NCBI RefSeq assembly: GCF_000002425.4
Contig: NC_037256.1
Coordinates: 12,619,556-12,683,555, forward strand
Length of the DNA: 64,000 nucleotides
Direction: 5' to 3'
Source of the DNA: Physcomitrium patens
Lineage: Eukaryota; Streptophyta; Bryopsida; Funariales; Funariaceae
Position numbers and translations under genes: made by a program. The notes beneath the pieces were generated by a model. That model was given only the letters and a program-made list of their open reading frames with translations, was not told the origin of the DNA and ran no database searches. Every line of letters starts with the position of its first letter. Position 1 is the stretch's first letter. This document shows positions 43,081 to 54,980 of this stretch, piece after piece.

Positions 43081-45265
43081 ACCATGTGGCTAGAATCATA
43101 TACAACACCTACTTAAGGTCATATTTTGTCTTTAAATCCCTTACTATGTTTTACAATATATGTATATTTAAGACTTAAAATCACAAAGTCTTTACATTAT
43201 TAGATTCAAGAGCTTCAATCTATTTTACAAACAAGACTTTGTTAAAAAATAAAAAATATCTTTTAGTCAAGAAAATTAAATACATATATATAAAAATCAT
43301 AGATGGTTGTTTGTTGTCTTTTAAAAATGTTATCTATGAGATTTTTCTTTTAGATGTAACAATTAAAGATCATAAGAGTATAATAATATTTAATGTGATA
43401 AGATCTCTTTCCAATCTAATTATTTTAGGATTATTATGGTTAAAAAAATATAACTCTCATAGAAATTGGATTTTTTATAACCTTAATTTTTTTGATAGTT
43501 TAATCTAAAATCATGTTAGTTAAGTAAAAATATATAAGTCTAGTACGTCTAAATCCTTACTAGTAGATACAAGAACTTTCATATATGTTACAAACAAAGG
43601 ATCATTTTTGTTATATATGCCATGCCTATTTTTAATAGTGAAAAGATATAAAGTAGTATTTCTAGCCAATATTAAGATTTTTAGGATATTTTAGAAATCA
43701 AGAATGTAGATATTTTTTTAAAGTATTATTCTTATAATTGATCTATTGATCTTTAAAAAAGAACTCAACCACCATTTGGACCAATCTATAGCCTATTATC
43801 AAATGAGTTGGTTATACCCAAGGAATATATTAATGAAAATTTGGCTAAGAACTTTATATGCCATTCTAAAACTTAAGTTAGAGCTTTTATCTTATTTGTT
43901 AAGAAAAAAGATGGATCTTTGTAGATGTATGTAAACTATTGGAGACTCAATAAGATCACCATCAAAAATAGGTATCCTCTACTATTGATTTTAAGACTTC
44001 TTGATCAATTGAATTAAGCAAAGATCTATATAAAAATAGATCTATAATGAGAATGTGTCAAGGACTAAGACTCGATGAGGGAAAATATACACAAAAAGGC
44101 TATCTCGATATAATAAGTCAAAATATAAACAAGTAGGTATATTAAAAGAAAACTGGAATGGCTATTGCCACAAGACAAGAAACTAAAGACTCTTGAACCT
44201 GGACTAGAAGCAAGAAAGGAGTTGACAAGAGTGAAGAAGCCTTCACTCTTGTCTCTATATATACTATCTAACTAGGGGCTACGGGGCGACGTTCTATAGG
44301 ACCTCCAATATGTGTTGACTTTGTAGGACACATGCCTTGACTTACAAGGCAAGTTTTTCTACATGTGGGCCACATAGTTAGCTTGATCTTCAAGCTAACA
44401 ACATGTGTGGCACATGGCCAACTTGTTGACCACGTTTCTAATCCAAAAAGTTAATTAAAGACACCTATGAAGTCAAAGCAGCGTCTAGGAAGTTTCTAGG
44501 AAGCTTTTATATTAAATATTATAGAATTAACTTACTTTTATCTACTTTTACTTACTTCTACCTATTTCTATATGTAATTATTAGCTTACATGATTATGGT
44601 CGTGACAGAATGTAATGTAATATGGATTAAAGAAAGAAATGAATAAAAAATTATATTTCAAATTAGGTATGGATATTTTGAATATAAGTTCATATTTTTT
44701 GGACTCACAAATACACCAATTGCTTTTCAATATCTAATGAATGATATTTTTTGTGAGTTTCTTAATGATTTTATTATCTATTATTTGAACGACATCTTAA
44801 TCTACTTTAAGAACATAGAAGATCATGAAATTCTTGTTCATTGTGTATTACAAAAATTAAGTGATGCATGATATTATACAAGGATAAAAAGGTATGTATT
44901 TCATACTACTCAAGTTGTTTTCTTAAGATACATCATTTCTAATAAAAGATTAATAATGGATCCAAAAAAAGTCCAAACTATGAGAGATTGAAAAATTCTA
45001 AGAATAGTAAGAGATGTATAATGTTTTTTGGGCTTTGCTACTTACTACCAAATCTTCATCAAGAATTTTTTTCAAGTTGCAGCTCTATTTATATATTTGA
45101 CTTAAATAGACAAACTTGAGTGGAGTAAAGAAGCCATAACATTGTTTGATATTTTAAAGAAGGAATTTACTTCTTTACCAATCTTATATTATAATGACTT
45201 CTCTAAGATATTTTTCATGGAAATGGTTGCAAATACAATTGATTGCATCTTAGATTTTTTTAAAT
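43081..45265 (+). pseudogene. Decayed pol, interrupted by a solo LTR
   Basis: The protease remnant (89 open codons at 43239-43508 with VIDG- and ILGL-W-like text) is followed by RT text near 43890-44050. This is interrupted by the solo LTR 44056-44607 and continues with the RT active-site area near 44770-44800 and RNase H near 45190. Stops are frequent. It ends in a truncated LTR at about 45270. Confidence 0.7.
44056..44607 (-). repeat. Young solo LTR with target duplication GAATG
   Basis: 552 bp, intact TGTCA...TGACA ends. It is flanked by GAATG on both sides (44051-44055 and 44608-44612), with no internal element sequence. This is the product of recombination between the two LTRs of a former full-length insertion. 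Confidence 0.95.
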
Positions 45266-45269
45266 AAAA

Positions 45270-45525
45270 TCTTAATCTTATAAGATATTACCATATAGTT
45301 CCTAATTAAGAGTATATGTGGAGGCAAGAGTGAAGCCTTTTTTACTCTTATCAATACTTTTCTAGTCATTAGTCTTCTTTCAAGACTTTCTAATCTTCTT
45401 ATCTTTATTAATAGTTATTTTAATTTAATATTATATTAACTTTGAGTTTTTTTTAGTCTTTTCAAGTGATACAAGAGTATATTGTTATTTTGGTTCTTTG
45501 AAGTTAATATCCTTGACAAACACTT
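45270..45525 (+). repeat. 3' half of a decayed LTR
   Basis: Only the R/U5-like half is recognisable, from 'ttcctaattaagagtatat' to 'atccttgaca'. Confidence 0.65.
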
Positions 45526-46994
45526 ATGTACCCAAGTTGTATATGTTTTTTTTAATACAATACTTTTATACAAATATTATTTATCCTACTAGTATTTCAA
45601 ACTTAAAAAATAAATGATCTATTTTTTATTATTTATTTAAATAAAAATAATATATAATTTTGCATAGCTAAAATGCTTGAAAATTTTGGCAAATTAACAT
45701 ACCATATTTATAAAAATAAACGATTAAATATCCAAATTCTGAAAATAAAATAAAATAAAATGAAATACAAAGTGTATCTTCCAAAGCTATTTATAATACC
45801 TAATTTTTTTGTAATTACTTCTTTTATCATATTATTGTGATAGTGCTATAACTAATTATCAATAATTTTTATAGACACAACTTCATTCAATCTTCTTATA
45901 ATATTGATATACATTAGCCTTCAATATCATGGTTTTTTGCTAAAATTTGCTAATGTCACCTACAGCATTAATACTTTATCATTGTCTCAAGCTTGTATTT
46001 TTTCTTTAAATACATTGATGTTTTGTTCTTTTTTTTACTTTTGAAGAGATTTGTTGCTTAAGAAACAAAGAAAAAACCTAAATTCATACACCTCAATAAT
46101 CATAGAATATCTCTTCTATGTTTACTTAGGAACTATATTTGTACATGCATCAACATTTCTAAAAATCATTCTTTGTCTTCTAAAAAGTTGTGACTTTGAC
46201 TTAAGTTCTTGGAGTTTAAGTTCTTGCCAAGGTCAAAATTAAAAAATTAAACTTTAAATCCAACTTCAATATTTATGTTCTTCAATTTTTATTCTATGTT
46301 CCTTTATATCTTTTTAATATTAATGTAGTCCATTAATAAAATCCTCTTTCAGATAGATCATAACTTTCACTTGATGAACCTTGCCTTATCTTCTATAATC
46401 TTATCTTGTCTTATCTTCTTCAATCTTGTTTTCAAAGCCCTTTCTTTCTTGTATCGAAAAACTTGTATATCATAATGAATATTATCTTGCAATTTTTACA
46501 ACTTGTTTGATAAATCAAAAGTATATAATGAAATGACATAAAAGTATGTTAAATATAAATTCTTTATTTTGATTTTTTATTATATCATAAATTTGTAGCT
46601 ATTTATAACTTTTTTATAGTAAATTTCTTTTAACACTACTTAAATATAATAAAACTACTTTATTTCTATCTACTTTAACTAACAAAGGTAGTTTCAACCA
46701 CCTTGTCTTTTTAATACATGGATGGCTAATTCCTTTATCTTTTCACACTCTTTTATCTTTTCTTAATCTTATTTACACTAACTTCTTATAATTATTTTTT
46801 TACACTAAGTCTTTTTTTTTTCTTCTTTTATAATAGTTTATTTCTTTGACGAGTTTTTGTGGACGGTTTTGGCTAAGTCTATGTATTGGTTCAGGGTTCA
46901 AATGCAAAAACTAATTTTTTAATTTTTTCAATTAAACCATTGTGACAATTCATTTTTTCTTCATTAGAAGCACATCATAATCTTACTTCTCTGC

Positions 46995-47028
<34 letters not shown>

Positions 47029-47069
47029 GTTCATCATTGAGACAAAACCCCCCCTCCCCCCTTCTAAGA
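45526..47069. other. AT-rich intergenic DNA
   Basis: There is no gene or LTR that I can name. A long A run lies at about 46997-47025. ORFs here (for example 46051-46242) have no features. Confidence 0.5.
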
Positions 47070-47585
47070 CCTGGCCACCTCCAATTCGGTGCTTCTGACA
47101 TGTTGTAGAAAAGATACTCTTTCCGAAGCTTCTGACATGATTTTGCATAACAAGAACTCTGTCCGAACTCAGACCTTTTACTTCATCCGTCCGTTATCCA
47201 TATCTGTCTGAGTGAGATGTTGGGCTGCTGCTTGTTCACGAGCAACCATTTGTTGGTTGGACCGGTCCATGGTTATTGGTTTGGAGTCTAAGCGAAAACA
47301 ACATACACACAAACTCATTCATGAGCTATTAGATACAGTTAAGAGTTTGGGGTTTATTAAAATGCTTTTGGTTCTAAGATCCATTCGAAGTTTCTGTTCA
47401 TCCAGTAGCAGGTACCAGCTGGACACCTATTCCGCTACGGCCGTACGTTCGCTTGCTCTTTCTCCTAAGTCGGTATTTTCTTGTCGCTCTGGACCAAGGT
47501 CAGGATGCTTTAGTACCCTGATCATGTGAAAAGAATGAACTCTGCTTGTCATTATTGTAAGATTTTTCTATTTCACGTTCAACTG
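47070..47585. repeat. GC-rich dispersed repeat, copy 3
   Basis: It starts with a 'gacctggccacctccaatt' phrase and ends with 'ctatttcacg', matching both ends of 16545-16870 and, in the right part, 27589-27752. The interior is diverged and longer than copy 1. An ORF of 105 codons (47212-47529) is not conserved in the other copies. Confidence 0.6.
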
Positions 47586-48734
47586 GCATTGTCTAGGCGG
47601 TGTCAAAAGAATGCATGTGTTCTCAGAGCTTGTGGTCTGAATGTGAAAGTAGGGTTTTTGTGTTATGTTTGGATTTTGTCAGTTTCTGTGCTTCTACTCA
47701 GCTTGTGGGTCTTTGGATTGTGCACAAGTGTATGTTCCAGGATAAGCTGTGTCTGCTTGTATGCTTGAGGTATGATCATTGCTACTTGTTTTGTTGAAAA
47801 TGCAAAAGTTATCTCTGCGGTTTTCATTTAAGAGTTGTTCTGGATTGTGGGTGTCTTTTTATTTTTACGTATTTGTTGGTCTATTCACTGCACTTGTGAA
47901 GTAATGTGACTGTAAATTTATGGGAGTTTGCATATCAAAACTTGGTGTTCTTTGCAGTGCACCGTGACTAAAATTTTGTATGTCACAGAGATAGTTTATC
48001 TTGTTTCAAAGCACTTGAAAATATTGCAAAGAAGAGAGTAAAATATCGTGTTTGTGTATATATCACGAGATTTAAAATATGGAAGAAAAATACATGAAAG
48101 CTGTTTCTGATATTTGTAGACATCATAAAATACATTGGCAGACACTAAACGGTGGTGGTTTAACAAGCTTTTTGAAAAGAATCATAGCAGAACAAATTTT
48201 ATTTAGACTTTTATAAAATATAACAAATCTGTTTGTAAAATTTTAATTTCTTTAAATTTATATACATACAAACATACATACATACATATGTACAAATGCA
48301 TATTCTACAAATTTGAATGAACTTTACTTCCATAAGTGTCCATCAAAGATAGTTTATTTGCATTTGTAACTTAAACTAACTATATTGTCATTATTTAGTC
48401 TCTAAATTTATTTTAATTAAAATAGAAATGAATTAAACAAATCCATGCAAGCATTTATATTTGAGAAGTTTTGATCCATACATATTATTTCATCCTTGAA
48501 TAATAATTTATCTTTAAATAAAATTTCATCTATAGAGTTAGAACAATACTAGATCACAAAGATGATTTCATAGAATGCAACATATTATTTGAAATCTAAA
48601 ACAACTTTGTAAGTTGTAGTATAAGTGCCATAAACATCCATATTTATTTTTATAATTATCTAGATAATATTTAAGGACATGTAATAAATTTATAATATCA
48701 AGGTTTGTCTTTCTTTGATAAAAAGTGGATTATT
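47586..48734. other. Unassigned DNA, moderately AT-rich
   Basis: 47590-47970 has gene-like composition but no frame with family features. 47970-48734 is AT-rich. Nothing further was recognised. Confidence 0.45.
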
Positions 48735-49045
48735 TTTTATTTTAAATAAGAAATAGGTATATTAAAAGCTGTGGATTATTCACTTTTAAATTGATATTGT
48801 TCTTAGATTTATTTTTTCTTCTCAAGTCATTTCTTCTACTTGTTTTGAGTGATATTAGATTTTTTCTTTTTTTTATTGTGTTATCATAACGAAGTTTATT
48901 CAAATAAAGAATATCATTTTACAAATAGAAGAGCAAATGACGGAATCAATACTTACAATGCATTAACTCAATTTACCATTACAAGAAGCAATAAGTATCA
49001 AGGACATGAATTTCAAAGAACTAAAAGATCAATTTACTCTTGAAT
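48735..49045 (+). pseudogene. Decayed gypsy leader and gag start
   Basis: The leader block before gag ('aaattgatattgttcttag', then 'gtgatatta') and the first gag helix (an EQM-EL-like remnant near 48935) are readable, then broken by an LTR in the opposite orientation. Confidence 0.6.
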
Positions 49046-49537
49046 CACTCAAAAAAGCTAGTATATCACTCAATGATAGTATGATATTAAATTAGAATGG
49101 CTATTGACAAAGATAAGAAGACAAAAAAATCTTCAAATAAGACTAAAGACTAAAAAGTCATTGATAAGAGTGAAGAAGGCTTCACTCTTGCTACCATATA
49201 TAATATCTAATTAGAAGCTACGTGCCAACATTCTATAGGACCTCTAACATATGTCTAATTTTTAAGACACATGTTTAACTTGTAAAACAAGTTTTCTATA
49301 TTTGTGCCACATTGTTAGCTTGTACAACAAGCTATCAACATGTGTGATATGCGAATAATTTTTTAGCCAAGTTTCTAATCTACCAATGATCTATAAACAC
49401 GTATAAAAGTGCAACCACATCTAGAAAGCTTTTAAGAAGCTTTTCTATAATACTTTATCAAATTAATCTTTTTTTTATCTATTCTTAATATTTAGGTACC
49501 TATTGGAGTAAATATATATGTTTGTGATAATAAAATT
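49046..49537 (-). repeat. Decayed LTR, minus orientation
   Basis: The block order of the family LTR is readable on the minus strand, including 'gctacgtgccaacattctat' and the 'gaaggcttcactcttg' block. The ends are eroded. Confidence 0.65.
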
Positions 49538-49559
49538 TTTAAGAAATAAAGATATAGAG

Positions 49560-49832
49560 TTGATTGGATGTGCTTGAATGTCTATACTAAATTATGTTTT
49601 AATAATAGAACACCATTCAAGCATTAGAAAAATAAAAGTTATCTTCATTGAAAAATTTGATGGCACAAGATTAATATTTTAAGAATTTATTAATCAAATA
49701 CAAATGACAATCGTACTTCAAACTTAAAGTTATTCAACTCTAGGATCATAAGTCAAATTTATTAAAATATTACATTTAAATTCTATTTTATTATTATTTT
49801 ATCAAAGATATAAATATCAAATAAATAAAAAT
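49560..49832 (+). pseudogene. Decayed gag core
   Basis: The phrase for F-DGT-R, then FINQ and the following helix, is still clear near 49645-49770. It is in line with the gag start at 48735-49045, so the minus-strand LTR between them was an insertion. Confidence 0.6.
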
Positions 49833-49837
49833 TCTAT

Positions 49838-50395
49838 TGTCATGGATATATGCATGTAAGCCAATAATTACATGTATAAATAGGTAGAAGTAAGTAAAAG
49901 TAGGTAAAAGTAAGTTAATTCTATAATATTTGATATGGAAGCTTCCTAGAAGCTTTATAGATGCTTCTTTGATTTTATAGGTATCTTTAATTGACTTTTT
50001 GGATTAAAAACGTGGTCACCAAGTTAGCCGTGTGCCACACATATTATTAGCTTGAAGACCAAGCTAATTATGTGGCCCACACGTAGAAAAATTCGCCTTG
50101 TAAGTCAAGGCATGTGTTCTACAAAGTCAACACATCTTGGAGGTTCTATAGAACATTGCCACGTAGCCCTTAATTAGTTAGCATATATAGAGACAAGAGT
50201 GAAGTCTTCTTCACTATTGTCAACTCCTTTCTTGCTTCTAGTCTAGTTTCAAGGATCTCTAGTTTTCTTGGCTTTTGGCAATAGCCATTCCAGTTTTTTT
50301 CTTAATATACATATCAAGTTATTTCTATTTTTTCATCTTTCTTTGGAAAAAGCCTCACTTATTTATTTGTTTTTATCATGTTTTTGTCCTTGACA
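49838..50395 (+). repeat. Older solo LTR
   Basis: 558 bp from TGTCA to TGACA. It is clearly diverged from the young LTRs but complete. The flanks are TCTAT (49833-49837) and TCTAA (50396-50400), a target duplication with one change. Confidence 0.85.
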
Positions 50396-50397
50396 TC

Positions 50398-50752
50398 TAA
50401 ACACTCTTGCCTCTATATATACTATTGAATTAAAAGCTTTGTGATAATATGTCTTTTAATACATATTTGATATGTGAGATATATGTCTTTACTTATAAGG
50501 CCAGTTTTATATATGTGTGCTACATTGTTAACTTGTACTATAAGCTATCTATACGTGTGATATATGGCTAACTTATTGGCCAAGTTTCTAACTTATCAAT
50601 CAACTTTTTATACATTTAAAATCAAAATTACATCAATAAAGCTTTTAAAAAAAAATTCTATAAGAAATTATCAAATTTATTTAATCTAATCTACTTTTAT
50701 ATATTCATATTAATAAGGTAATAATTGAAATAAATATATATATCCATAATAA
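50398..50752 (-). repeat. Decayed LTR fragment, minus orientation
   Basis: Family LTR text is readable on the minus strand ('cactcttgcctctatatata' onward). The R/U5 end is missing because the fragment begins at the solo LTR. Confidence 0.55.
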
Positions 50753-51044
50753 ATTTTAGTCTTTTTTTAAATAATAAAATTTAATATTAGATAATTTAGA
50801 GATTTTTTTGAAGTGATTTTGATTCATATATTAAAAACATAATACAATCTGTATTGCAACTAATAAGATTCTATCACGAATTTAGAATATTGACTGGAAA
50901 TCTAAATAAGAAGCTCAAAGAGAATAGATAAAAACTAGATTAATTAGATGAGTACAAGAACAATACTAGAGAGGTGAATTAGAGCTCCAAGAGATATATT
51001 GTCGAGAGTGAAGATCCCCTCAGTCTTGGCTCCTACATATACTA
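50753..51044. other. Decayed repeat DNA
   Basis: It contains an LTR-like 'gagagtgaagatcccct' phrase near 51003, suggesting the U5/R part of a different LTR family on the minus strand, but the borders are not visible. Confidence 0.4.
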
Positions 51045-51194
51045 CAAGCTAGGAAGCTTCTCAAGCAACTTCTACGAGTTAAGAAGCTTCTTAAGTAGCT
51101 TCCACAAGCTAGGATGCTTCTCAAGCAACTTCTACAAGCCTGAAAACTTTTCAAGTAGCTTCTACAAACTACAAAGCTTCTCTAGAACCTTCTA
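51045..51194. repeat. 30-bp minisatellite x 5
   Basis: Five units of CAAGCTAGGAAGCTTCTCAA plus ten more bases, each ending 'acttcta' or 'gcttcta', tile this interval with substitutions but no length change. The array lies in what looks like the U3 of a decayed LTR. Confidence 0.8.
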
Positions 51195-51299
51195 TAATCT
51201 TCTATAACTTCTTAGTGCATGTCCTTGATAGATTCATATTTTATGACAAAATAATTGATCAGTAACATTATATACTTCATAATTTTGAATACTTGTGAT

Positions 51300-51950
51300 T
51301 TATTACAAGTAGAATGATGTTACATTTATCAACCTATTTCTCTAATGATTACAATATGAGTTTAAAAAATTAATGCTCAACTTATCTAATTTTCAAACAT
51401 TGAGTCAAACAATTGAATTTGTTGTACAATGTTACAATTAGCTTTTTTAATTTTGATCTTAAAGCTACATAATTAGATCTTGATATTTTTACAATTCAAT
51501 GACAATATGAATGTCTTCTCAATAGGTACATTCAAAAGTTAAAAACATGAAAATTGATGCCATACATTTTAATCTTCTTACTGAGCAAAAAAAGATTTAT
51601 CAATGTCAAAAAGGATTGTGCTTATATTATAGAGAACTCAAGCACATTTCTTATCATTGTCTAAAAAAGTGACAAATTTACAAAGTAAGAAGTATGAATT
51701 AAAAAAGATGATATATCAATTTTTTTTTGTCTAATTATAATAAAGACCATATAGCTAAAATCTTATATAATATCTAATGAAGGTCTTATTATCTCTTCAA
51801 AATTCTTTTATTGCTTTACAATAAATATTTGTTTAAGACTTAAATATCACAAAGTATTTGTCTTACTAGATTCAAGAACCTTAACTTAATTTTTTTAGAT
51901 ATAGAGTTTCTTATAAGAAATAATATACTCTTAATAAAAAAATTAAATAT

Positions 51951-51991
<41 letters not shown>

Positions 51992-53094
51992 AATCATATA
52001 TGATTTTTTATTATTTTTTGAAGATATTATCCATGAAATCCTTCTCATAGAAGAAATAATTAATGATTATAACAACTTTGTGATATTTAATATAATTAGA
52101 TTTCTAACTAATCAAATTATTTTAATTTTACCATAGCTAAAAAAGTACAATCCTTAAATTATTTGAGTTTCTTTTAGTCTTGAATTTTTTCAAAGTATAA
52201 TTAAGAATTTTGTTCAATAAGTAGAATGTTATAACTCTAGTGTAACTAAATTCTTATTTGTTGGCACAAATACTTTCTTGTATGTTGTAGAAGAAGGATC
52301 ATCTTGTTTAATTTATGCCATACTTAATTCTAATAGTAGAAATATTTTAAGTTACATTCTAAACTAATATAAAGATTATAAAGATGTTTTGAAGTAAAAG
52401 AATGTAATTACTCTTCTAAAATATTATCTCTATGATTGTTCAATTAATCTACAAGAGAGAGTTGAATCACTATTTGGATCAATTTGTAATTTTTTTATGA
52501 AATGATTTAAATAATTTCATAGAATGCAATGATATAAAACTAGCTAAGAATTTTATTTGCCATTCAAAATCTCTAGAAGAAACTCTTGCCTTGTTTGTAA
52601 AGAAAAAAGATGGATTATTGTGAATGTGTATAGATTATCAAGGGCTCAATTAGATTACTATTAAAAATAGGTACCTTCTATCTTTGATATCCAAATTTTG
52701 TGATCAATTAAATTAAGCCAATATCTATATAAAAATAGATCTATAAAGAGCATATAATTTGATACACATAATAAAAAAAGATAAATGAAAGACTAAATTT
52801 TGAATCAAGTATGGATATTTTGAATATAATATTATGCCTATTGAACTCACGAATGTACCAATTGCTTTTCAATATCTTATGAATGATGTTTTTTAAGAAT
52901 TTTTAGATGATTTTATTTTTTTATTATTTAGAAGATATTTAAATCTATTCTAAAAGCACAAATGAACATAAACTTCATATTCATTATGTATTAAAAAGAC
53001 TTAAAAATATTTCATTTCACTTACAAAGGCAAATTTAAGTGGAATGAAGAAGGAAAAATATCATTTGAAGCTTTGAAGATAAATTTTACTTTTT
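51300..53094 (+). pseudogene. Decayed gag-pol relic
   Basis: The gag C-terminal block (LMLNL-like, near 51380), a broken zinc knuckle near 51610-51670, pol start near 51760, protease, and RT text to about 53090 follow the intact elements in order. An (AT)n run sits at 51954-51984. There is no usable frame. Confidence 0.7.
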
Positions 53095-53300
53095 ATTATG
53101 GATATAACTATTTATTCTTATAATTATTTATATGATAAAAATATAAATAGGTGAAAGTAGACTAATTTCATAATATCTTCTTGAAAAGCTTCATAGATAT
53201 TCTTTTGACTTTACATACGTTTGTAGTTTAGAAACTTAGTCAACAAGTAAGCCATGTATCACATATATTGGTTGCTTATAGAATAAGTTAACTATGTGAT
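53095..53300 (+). repeat. Truncated decayed LTR (5' part)
   Basis: The U3 text of the family LTR runs up to 'aactatgtgatg' and then stops. It marks the right limit of the chromodomain-family stack in this window. Confidence 0.6.
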
Positions 53301-54980
53301 GCTGTCACATTTTGTGTATTGAATTAATTATATAATGTTGAACAATTAGTTGTGGAAGATAAATAAAATGCATCAATAATTCTACTAAGTTTAATAGAGC
53401 TTTAATTAAACTTCAAGTAATTTCTAATAAAACTAATCAAATTTTAATCTATCAAAATAAATTTAAATGAAGTCATAAAAGAAACTCAAAAAAATCATAA
53501 TTTAATCTAAAAAAAAAATAAGAATCTTAACGAAATAATAGAAATATAAAATTTTAAAGAGATAACAAATTTTTTTAAAGAAATATTAAAAATAAAAATT
53601 CTAATATAATCCTAATTAAAATTTTGATTAAATCTTAATCTAATCCTAAATCTAATATTAATTAAAATCCTAATTAAACTGTGAGTCTTTGGATTGATTC
53701 ACTAGTTGTTTTAGGACAAAAGAATGCATGTAGAGTGTCAAAATTACAATTATTAGGTAAAGACGTGCTTAGAAGATGTGCTTAGAAGATGTTAAGAAAA
53801 GAAAAATAGTACTAGTCAAGAAGAAATGGAGTCTTAGTAAGTCTTGGAGGCAATTATTTTAGTTGGTTTAGTATTTTTACTTATTATTGAAGAATAAGAA
53901 TTAGTTACTAAAATCAATATTTATATTGAACTTATATCTATATATATTACTTATACAAAAACTATAAATGTTAGTTAGTAGTTAAAACAAGCATGAAAAA
54001 GAACCTCATGTCTTTTTAGTTATTTATATAGAAAGTAGAATTTATAGTAGATTTAAATTGATTCCATTACTATTAAAAATAAATAATATAGTAAATTATA
54101 TACTTAAATTTCTATTATAATTATAAAAACAATATAGGAATTTTTAGAATTTATTTAGAATTTATTTAGAATTTTTATCAAATTCAAATTGATTTTATCA
54201 CTATAAAAAATCATCAATATAGGGAATTACATTTTTAAATGGATATCATAATTATAGAAATATTATAGGAATTTTTAGAATTTATTTAGAATTTATTTAG
54301 AATTTTCTATGAAATTTTAGGATAATTTTCAAGACCTTGGTAAAATTGAGTTTTATCACTTGGGGATCCATTATGAAGAAATGGAGAAAGGTTTGAAGGC
54401 CACACAATGCTTCTAGGCTAATTGGGTGTTTAGGCAACCATGGTGAAGTCAAAAATGCAAAAATATTAATTCTACTAGTAAAAAATAGGAAGACCAGCAC
54501 TTAGTATAGTCCTTGTAAGAATGGAGGTGCACAAGTCCCATTTGGGTTGTAGCACCTTGGATGTAGGTAGGAAGATAAGACTAAGGCCTCAAGGCCTCTT
54601 TAGGTAACCAATACACACTACATGTGAGCCTTGGTGAGGCTCGAATCCTTGATCTATAAGCAAGTTATCCTTGAGGTAAAATATTTTTACTTCACTTTTT
54701 AATTATTTACTTCCTATTTTTTAAAACTACATAACTTATTCATAATAATTCGTGTTTACATGTTTCTTACATCATTGGAAAGATAATAAAATTACTTTTC
54801 TAAAAATTTACTTTTTATTTTTTACTTTTTATTGGATGAAAATACAACAAACAAACTGTGACTTAGTTTTTGATTGTGTACTTACTTCATGTCATTCATT
54901 TCAATTGTTTTGTGGTTGTTCATCTTTTTTTCTTGTTAATTCCTTACTTCCCTTCATAGCACTAATTACAAGCAATTCTT
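53301..54980. other. AT-rich intergenic DNA
   Basis: Apart from a local tandem repeat (54036-54306), nothing was recognised. Small ORFs at 54297-54500 (minus) and 54752-54982 (plus) lack features. Confidence 0.5.
54036..54306. repeat. Tandem repeat, about 131 bp x 2
   Basis: The phrase 'aggaatttttagaattta' with two more 'tttagaattta' steps recurs at a 131-base spacing (54136 and 54267). The preceding 'attgat...atcactat' text is also repeated. Confidence 0.65.

Noticed and set aside
54540..54670. tRNA-like SINE with a B-box-like 'ggctcgaatcc' near 54639
   Set aside because: The supposed A box near 54546 fits poorly, the spacing is too long, and no poly-A tail or target duplication is visible.
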